NCBI RefSeq assembly: GCF_001602375.1
Contig: NZ_BCNY01000014.1
Span: 248,001 to 312,000 of the forward strand
Direction of reading: 5' to 3'
DNA: 64,000 nucleotides
From: Methanoculleus horonobensis
GTDB lineage: Archaea > Halobacteriota > Methanomicrobia > Methanomicrobiales > Methanoculleaceae
In this document: positions 60,659-64,000 of the stretch, one piece after another
How positions within the stretch are numbered: the stretch's first letter is position 1
Layout of the letters: every line of letters starts with the position of its first letter
Notes under the pieces: generated by a model
The model's database searches: none
Told to the model about the DNA's origin: nothing
Seen by the model: only the letters and a program-made list of their open reading frames with translations
Made by a program: the position numbers and the translations under genes

Positions 60659-61924
60659 ATGGCAGCGACCCCTCGCGGTGGAATCCGGCCGAGCAGGCTC
60701 TCGCGAAGGTTGACTACGGGGGACGCCGTCTTCATCGGGCTCGGCTCCATGATCGGGGCGGGCATCTTCACGGCTCTTGCACCGGCGGCGGCCGCGGCCG
60801 GGGCCGGGCTGCTTCTCGGCCTTGCGATTGCGGCCGCTGTTGCCTACTGCAACGCCTCCTCGTCCGCAGAGCTCGCCCGCCTCTACCCGGCATCGGGCGG
60901 CACCTACGTCTACGCGCGAGAACGGTTGGGCGAGTTCTGGGCCTGGGTTGCGGGCTGGGGTTTTGTGGTCGGGAAACTCGCCAGTTGCGCTGCCGTCGCA
61001 CTCACCTTCGGCTACTACCTGGCCCCGGAGTATGCACGGCTCCTTGCCGCGGGGGCGGTGATCGCGTTCATGGTACTGAACTACCACGGGATCGAGAAGA
61101 CCGCCCGTGCGACGAAGGTCATCGTCGTGGTGGTTCTGCTCTCTCTTGCCGCGGTTGTTGCCCTTCTCTTCGTCGGCGAGCCGGATATCGACAACATAAG
61201 CCCGATCGTTGGGCCGAACGGCCTCTACGGGATTCTCCAGTCGGCGGGGATCTGGTTCTTCGCGTTTGCGGGGTATTCGAGGATCGCCACCCTGGCAGAA
61301 GAGGTCAGAGATCCGGAGACGGCCATCCCCCGGGCTATCGTGCTCGGCCTCGGTATCACGCTCCTCGTCTACGTTGCCGTCGTCGTCTCGGCGCTCCTCC
61401 TCGTCGGGCCTGCCCTGCTCGCGGAGTCCAGCGCCCCCCTGGTGACGGCGCTCGCCGGGGCGGGCCTTAGCCGGTGGCAGTGGATCGTCAGGGTCGGTTC
61501 GACCTTCGCGACGCTCGGGGTGCTCCTCTCCCTGATGACGGGCATCAGCCGGATGCTCTTTGCCATGGCGGCGGACCGAAGGATGCCCTCGGTTCTCGCC
61601 CGGGTTCACCCGGTGCACAGGGTTCCGCACCTCGCCGAACTGGCGGTCGGCATCATCCTGGTCGCGGTGGTGCTGCTCGGGGACCTTCGCACGGCGATAG
61701 GGTTCAGTTCCTTCACCGTGCTGCTGTACTACGCGGTCACGAACCTCTCCGCATACACCCTGACGGAGCGGGAGAGGCTGTACGGGAGACACCTCGCGGT
61801 TCTCGGTCTTTTTGGCTGTCTCGTGCTCGCGTTCACCCTGCCGGCCGCGGCCGTCGGTGTCGGGAGCGCGGTCATGCTGGCGGGCATACCGATCTATCTC
61901 GCACAGAAACGGCGCGGTTCATGA
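60659..61924 (+). CDS. APC-family amino acid permease
   Basis: A 421-residue transporter with about twelve helices. The APC signature FIGLGSMIGAGIFTALAPAA is in helix 1, with WFFAFAGYSRIATLAEEVRD in helix 6 and ASSSAELARLYPASGGTYVY in helix 2. ATG 60659 is the start, as GGAGG is 5 bp upstream; the longer frame to 60545 lacks support. The substrate is unknown (cationic or branched amino acid). Confidence 0.9.
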   Translation: MAATPRGGIRPSRLSRRLTTGDAVFIGLGSMIGAGIFTALAPAAAAAGAGLLLGLAIAAAVAYCNASSSAELARLYPASGGTYVYARERLGEFWAWVAGWGFVVGKLASCAAVALTFGYYLAPEYARLLAAGAVIAFMVLNYHGIEKTARATKVIVVVVLLSLAAVVALLFVGEPDIDNISPIVGPNGLYGILQSAGIWFFAFAGYSRIATLAEEVRDPETAIPRAIVLGLGITLLVYVAVVVSALLLVGPALLAESSAPLVTALAGAGLSRWQWIVRVGSTFATLGVLLSLMTGISRMLFAMAADRRMPSVLARVHPVHRVPHLAELAVGIILVAVVLLGDLRTAIGFSSFTVLLYYAVTNLSAYTLTERERLYGRHLAVLGLFGCLVLAFTLPAAAVGVGSAVMLAGIPIYLAQKRRGS

Positions 61925-61937
61925 CGGGGGCGGGGCG

Positions 61938-62249
61938 TCAGCCCCAGATCGGGTCGTCGCCGAACCGGTTCATCCAGTAGTCGGCGGGGTTCTGCTCCAG
62001 GTCTCGTTCAAGGTCTTCTATCCTGAACGAGACGGGACGGTTCATGCAGTAATCGACCAGGAGGTCGTAGGCCGCCTTCAGGCGTATCGTCATCTCGTGC
62101 GACTCCGCCGGGTCTCTCTGCGACACGTCCGGGTGCCACTCCTTGATCCGCTCCGAGTAGCGGGCGCGGATCTCACTCAGGCTGGCCCGGTCACGGATGC
62201 CGAGCAGTTCTGCCGCCTCCCTCAGCCGCCCGGCGGTTATTGTGGCCAT
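61938..62249 (-). CDS. J-domain protein
   Basis: A 103-residue protein: AAELLGIRDRASLSEIRARY and SERIKEWHPDVSQRDP give the J-domain with its HPD motif. There is no G/F or zinc domain, so it is a minimal DnaJ-like partner of Hsp70. A C-terminal IEDLERDLEQNPADYWMNRF extends it. Divergent from the cysteine-desulfurase-like gene; this may hint at help with iron-sulfur assembly, as with HscB, by inference only. Confidence 0.85.
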   Translation of the reverse strand: MATITAGRLREAAELLGIRDRASLSEIRARYSERIKEWHPDVSQRDPAESHEMTIRLKAAYDLLVDYCMNRPVSFRIEDLERDLEQNPADYWMNRFGDDPIWG

Positions 62250-62347
62250 CGAAGATGTGTATGCGGTGCCTGCAGGATAAGTGTTGTGAACTGCCCGGAG
62301 CGATCTCTTTTTGGCCGCAGAGGACAGAACCATTCAAACCGAGTCTT

Positions 62348-63514
62348 ATGGCTGAGAATCCGCCGATCATCTACATGAACAACGCCGCCACGACCTGGCC
62401 GAAACCCCCGGAGGTGCTCGAGGCCGTCGGGCAGTCCCTCGCCCTCCCGGTCTTCGGGTCGGGAAGAACCACCGGGAGCCAGGGCGAGGACTACATAACG
62501 CTGGCCCGGGAGGCGCTCGCGGGCTTTCTTGCCGCAGACCCGCCGGAGCACGTGGTCTTCACCCAGAACGCGACCGACTCCCTGAACATCCTCATCCAGG
62601 GTTTTCTCGCCAAAGAGAGAGGGTGCCACGTCATCACGACAGAACTCGACCACAACTCGGTTCTGCGACCGCTTCACGAACTCGAGCGGCAGGGCCGTAT
62701 CCGCCTGACCGTCCTTCCCTTCGAGAACGGTTCCGTTCGCCCAGATGCCGTCGAAGCGGCCATCACGCCCGATACCCGGCTGATGGTCACGGCCCACGGG
62801 AGCAACGTGCTCGGCTCCGTGCAGGACGTCGCCGGCATCGGCGAGATCCTCCATGATCGCGGGGTCTACTTCATCGTCGACGGGGCACAGACCGCCGGCC
62901 ACATCCCCGTCGATCTTGGAAACCTCCCGGTCGACGCCTACGTCTTCACCGGACATAAGGGCCTTCTCGGGATTCCCGGCACCGGGGGGTTCTACCTGCG
63001 CGACCCGGACTCGATCGCTCCCACACGCTACGGGGGAACCGGGACGGACTCCTTCTCGCTCTTCCAGCCCCGGGAGATGCCGGAGCGGTTCGAGGCCGGA
63101 ACACATAACTACCCCGGTCTTGCGGGGCTCGCTGCCGGGGTGAACTACATCGCCTCGATCGGAGTCGAGGCCATCGCAGAGAAGGCGGAGCGCCAGACGG
63201 CGTTTATTATCAGGGAGTTGAAAGAAGAGCCGAACGTCACGGTCTACAACGAGTCGCCCGCTCTCCCCATCGTCTCCTTCAACATCCGGGGGCTGGAGAA
63301 CGACGACGTTGGGTTCATCCTCGCCCGTGCCTACGGGATCGTCGCCCGCACGGGGCTGCACTGTGCGCCCCTCGTGCATCGGGCGATCGACGGCGGGAGA
63401 GGCTCCGTGCGGCTCAGCCTCTCCTGGTTCACCACGGACGAAGAGTGCCGGACAGCCGCAGAGGCGATAAAGGAGATTGCGAGAAATGCGGATTCGTCGC
63501 TCGATTCGCCATAA
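62348..63514 (+). CDS. class V aminotransferase / cysteine desulfurase-like
   Basis: A 388-residue PLP enzyme. YMNNAATTWPKPPEVLEAVG is the group-II (CsdA/SufS-like) N-terminus. TTELDHNSVLRPLHEL and GAQTAGHIPVDL bind the cofactor, FTGHKGLLGIPG has the PLP lysine, and ARTGLHCAPLVHR has the active-site cysteine. It could supply sulfur or act as another class V enzyme. Met 62348 chosen. Confidence 0.88.
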   Translation: MAENPPIIYMNNAATTWPKPPEVLEAVGQSLALPVFGSGRTTGSQGEDYITLAREALAGFLAADPPEHVVFTQNATDSLNILIQGFLAKERGCHVITTELDHNSVLRPLHELERQGRIRLTVLPFENGSVRPDAVEAAITPDTRLMVTAHGSNVLGSVQDVAGIGEILHDRGVYFIVDGAQTAGHIPVDLGNLPVDAYVFTGHKGLLGIPGTGGFYLRDPDSIAPTRYGGTGTDSFSLFQPREMPERFEAGTHNYPGLAGLAAGVNYIASIGVEAIAEKAERQTAFIIRELKEEPNVTVYNESPALPIVSFNIRGLENDDVGFILARAYGIVARTGLHCAPLVHRAIDGGRGSVRLSLSWFTTDEECRTAAEAIKEIARNADSSLDSP

Positions 63515-63518
63515 ATCC
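63510..63518 (+). promoter_or_regulatory. TATA-like box inside the 3' end of the desulfurase gene
   Basis: CCATAAATC overlaps the desulfurase stop codon and lies ~24 bp before ATG 63537, the chosen start of the next gene. Confidence 0.4.
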
Positions 63519-63536
63519 TGTGCCGACGGCTCGTTC

Positions 63537-63857
63537 ATGAAGGAGTTCCTCCTGAGCGAACCGGTACCGGCGGGGTTCTTCTCCTACCTGGAGGACTTCG
63601 GGGAGGTTGAGGCGCTCCCGAAGATCGGCGAGGGGTTCTACAAGTTCGAGAAGACCGACTGGTTCTCCATCAAAGGGCTTGCCGGGGACACCACCGTCGA
63701 GGTCAGGTTCAAGAAAGAGGTCATGGACCTGACGATAGACTTCCTCTACCTCCTCTTCTCCTCCTACCGGGAAGGGCCGTTGGATCTTAGGATGCTGAAA
63801 CAGAGGGAGCAGGCGGTCGGAAGACGGGTGAGAGAACACCTGTACGGGCCTGATTGA
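63537..63857 (+). CDS. small conserved hypothetical protein
   Basis: A 106-residue protein: MKEFLLSEPVPAGFFSYLED, IGEGFYKFEKTDWFSIKGLA and TVEVRFKKEVMDLTIDFLYL. I do not recognise a named family. ATG 63486 would extend it by 17 residues but overlap the upstream gene; the TATA spacing supports 63537 with leaderless translation. Confidence 0.65.
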   Translation: MKEFLLSEPVPAGFFSYLEDFGEVEALPKIGEGFYKFEKTDWFSIKGLAGDTTVEVRFKKEVMDLTIDFLYLLFSSYREGPLDLRMLKQREQAVGRRVREHLYGPD

Positions 63858-63868
63858 AGGAAGGCGCA

Positions 63869-64000
63869 ATGCCCTGGGATGTGTTCGAGGAGTTCGCAGA
63901 GGATTACGATCGCTGGTTCGAGGAGCACCGCACCGTGTACCACGCGGAACTCGCCAGGATCCGGCGTCTCCTCCCCCGTCCCGACGGTCGTGCCGTCGAG
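63869..64000 (+). CDS. SAM-dependent methyltransferase, N-terminal part only
   Basis: 44 codons are in the window: MPWDVFEEFAEDYDRWFEEH and HAELARIRRLLPRPDGRAVE. The start, with FAEDYDRWF, is typical of class I methyltransferases (Methyltransf_11 type); the SAM-binding motif would lie just past the edge. It begins 12 bp after the preceding gene, with AAGGAAGG upstream. Confidence 0.7.
   Translation, partial: MPWDVFEEFAEDYDRWFEEHRTVYHAELARIRRLLPRPDGRAVE

Noticed and set aside
1-64000. CRISPR arrays and cas genes
   Set aside because: No regularly spaced 25-40 bp repeat and no Cas protein was seen.

Overview
The window looks like a chromosomal stretch of a high-G+C methanogenic archaeon of the order Methanomicrobiales, most like Methanoculleus (inference; no 16S rRNA gene is present). 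Supporting genes are two methanogenesis marker proteins, an archaeal histone, RfcL with a PIP-box tail, GatDE, archaeal-type SAM synthetase, L10e, archaemetzincin, DUF2070, the siroheme-dependent heme pathway (ahbABCD), and a reductive partial TCA operon. Many starts lie 25-30 bp after a TATA box (leaderless) or follow GGAGGTG-type ribosome sites.

Layout. 1-4.9 kb: metal ABC transporter (znuABC-like), DtxR-type regulator and a tRNA methylthiotransferase, all on the minus strand. 5-7.5 kb: nadX-nadA-nadC, making NAD from aspartate. 7.5-12.4 kb: HEAT-repeat protein, yeast-like cytosine deaminase, exported acetolactate decarboxylase, and an ion permease between two stress-protein-like genes. 12.5-17.6 kb: archaemetzincin, UPF0146, RfcL, marker proteins 2 and 4, histone. 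17.9-21.4 kb: mat-hisG-hisA-hisB. 21.4-28.3 kb: one compact operon fumA-fumB-korDABC-sucCD-dacZ that joins oxaloacetate-side carbon flow to 2-oxoglutarate and ends with a c-di-AMP synthase. 28.4-31.6 kb: L10e and a sulfonate/nitrate-type ABC transporter. 32.4-43.9 kb: argH-gatD-gatE, an RGG protein, nitroreductase, PfkB kinase, DUF2070, aminotransferase, TPR protein, cupin.

44.0-49.7 kb is an accessory region. A tRNA-Leu(UAA) gene is followed at once by a ~100-bp sequence that recurs 4.36 kb downstream. Between the copies lie an AT-rich 852-codon membrane/coiled-coil gene of unknown function, a broken tyrosine recombinase and an orphan small gene. Beyond lie a broken HATPase-type regulator and a lone MntA-like nucleotidyltransferase.

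49.7-54.6 kb: a predicted nuclease, an exported RidA, a hybrid sensor kinase, a lipoprotein, and an HTH-nucleotidyltransferase/HEPN pair whose promoter carries three repeats at exact 21-bp spacing. 54.9-60.5 kb: large-subunit catalase next to ahbDABC, so a heme enzyme beside heme synthesis. 60.6-64.0 kb: amino-acid permease, J-domain protein, cysteine-desulfurase-like enzyme, a small conserved protein, and the start of a methyltransferase.

The most unusual signals are: the flanking repeats and the unknown 852-codon gene at tRNA-Leu; the 21-bp operator array; two distant copies (13.5 and 32.1 kb) of a serial-hairpin element whose stems differ but keep pairing; dacZ at the end of the TCA operon; and a methylthiotransferase whose conserved N-terminus lies upstream of any canonical start codon.
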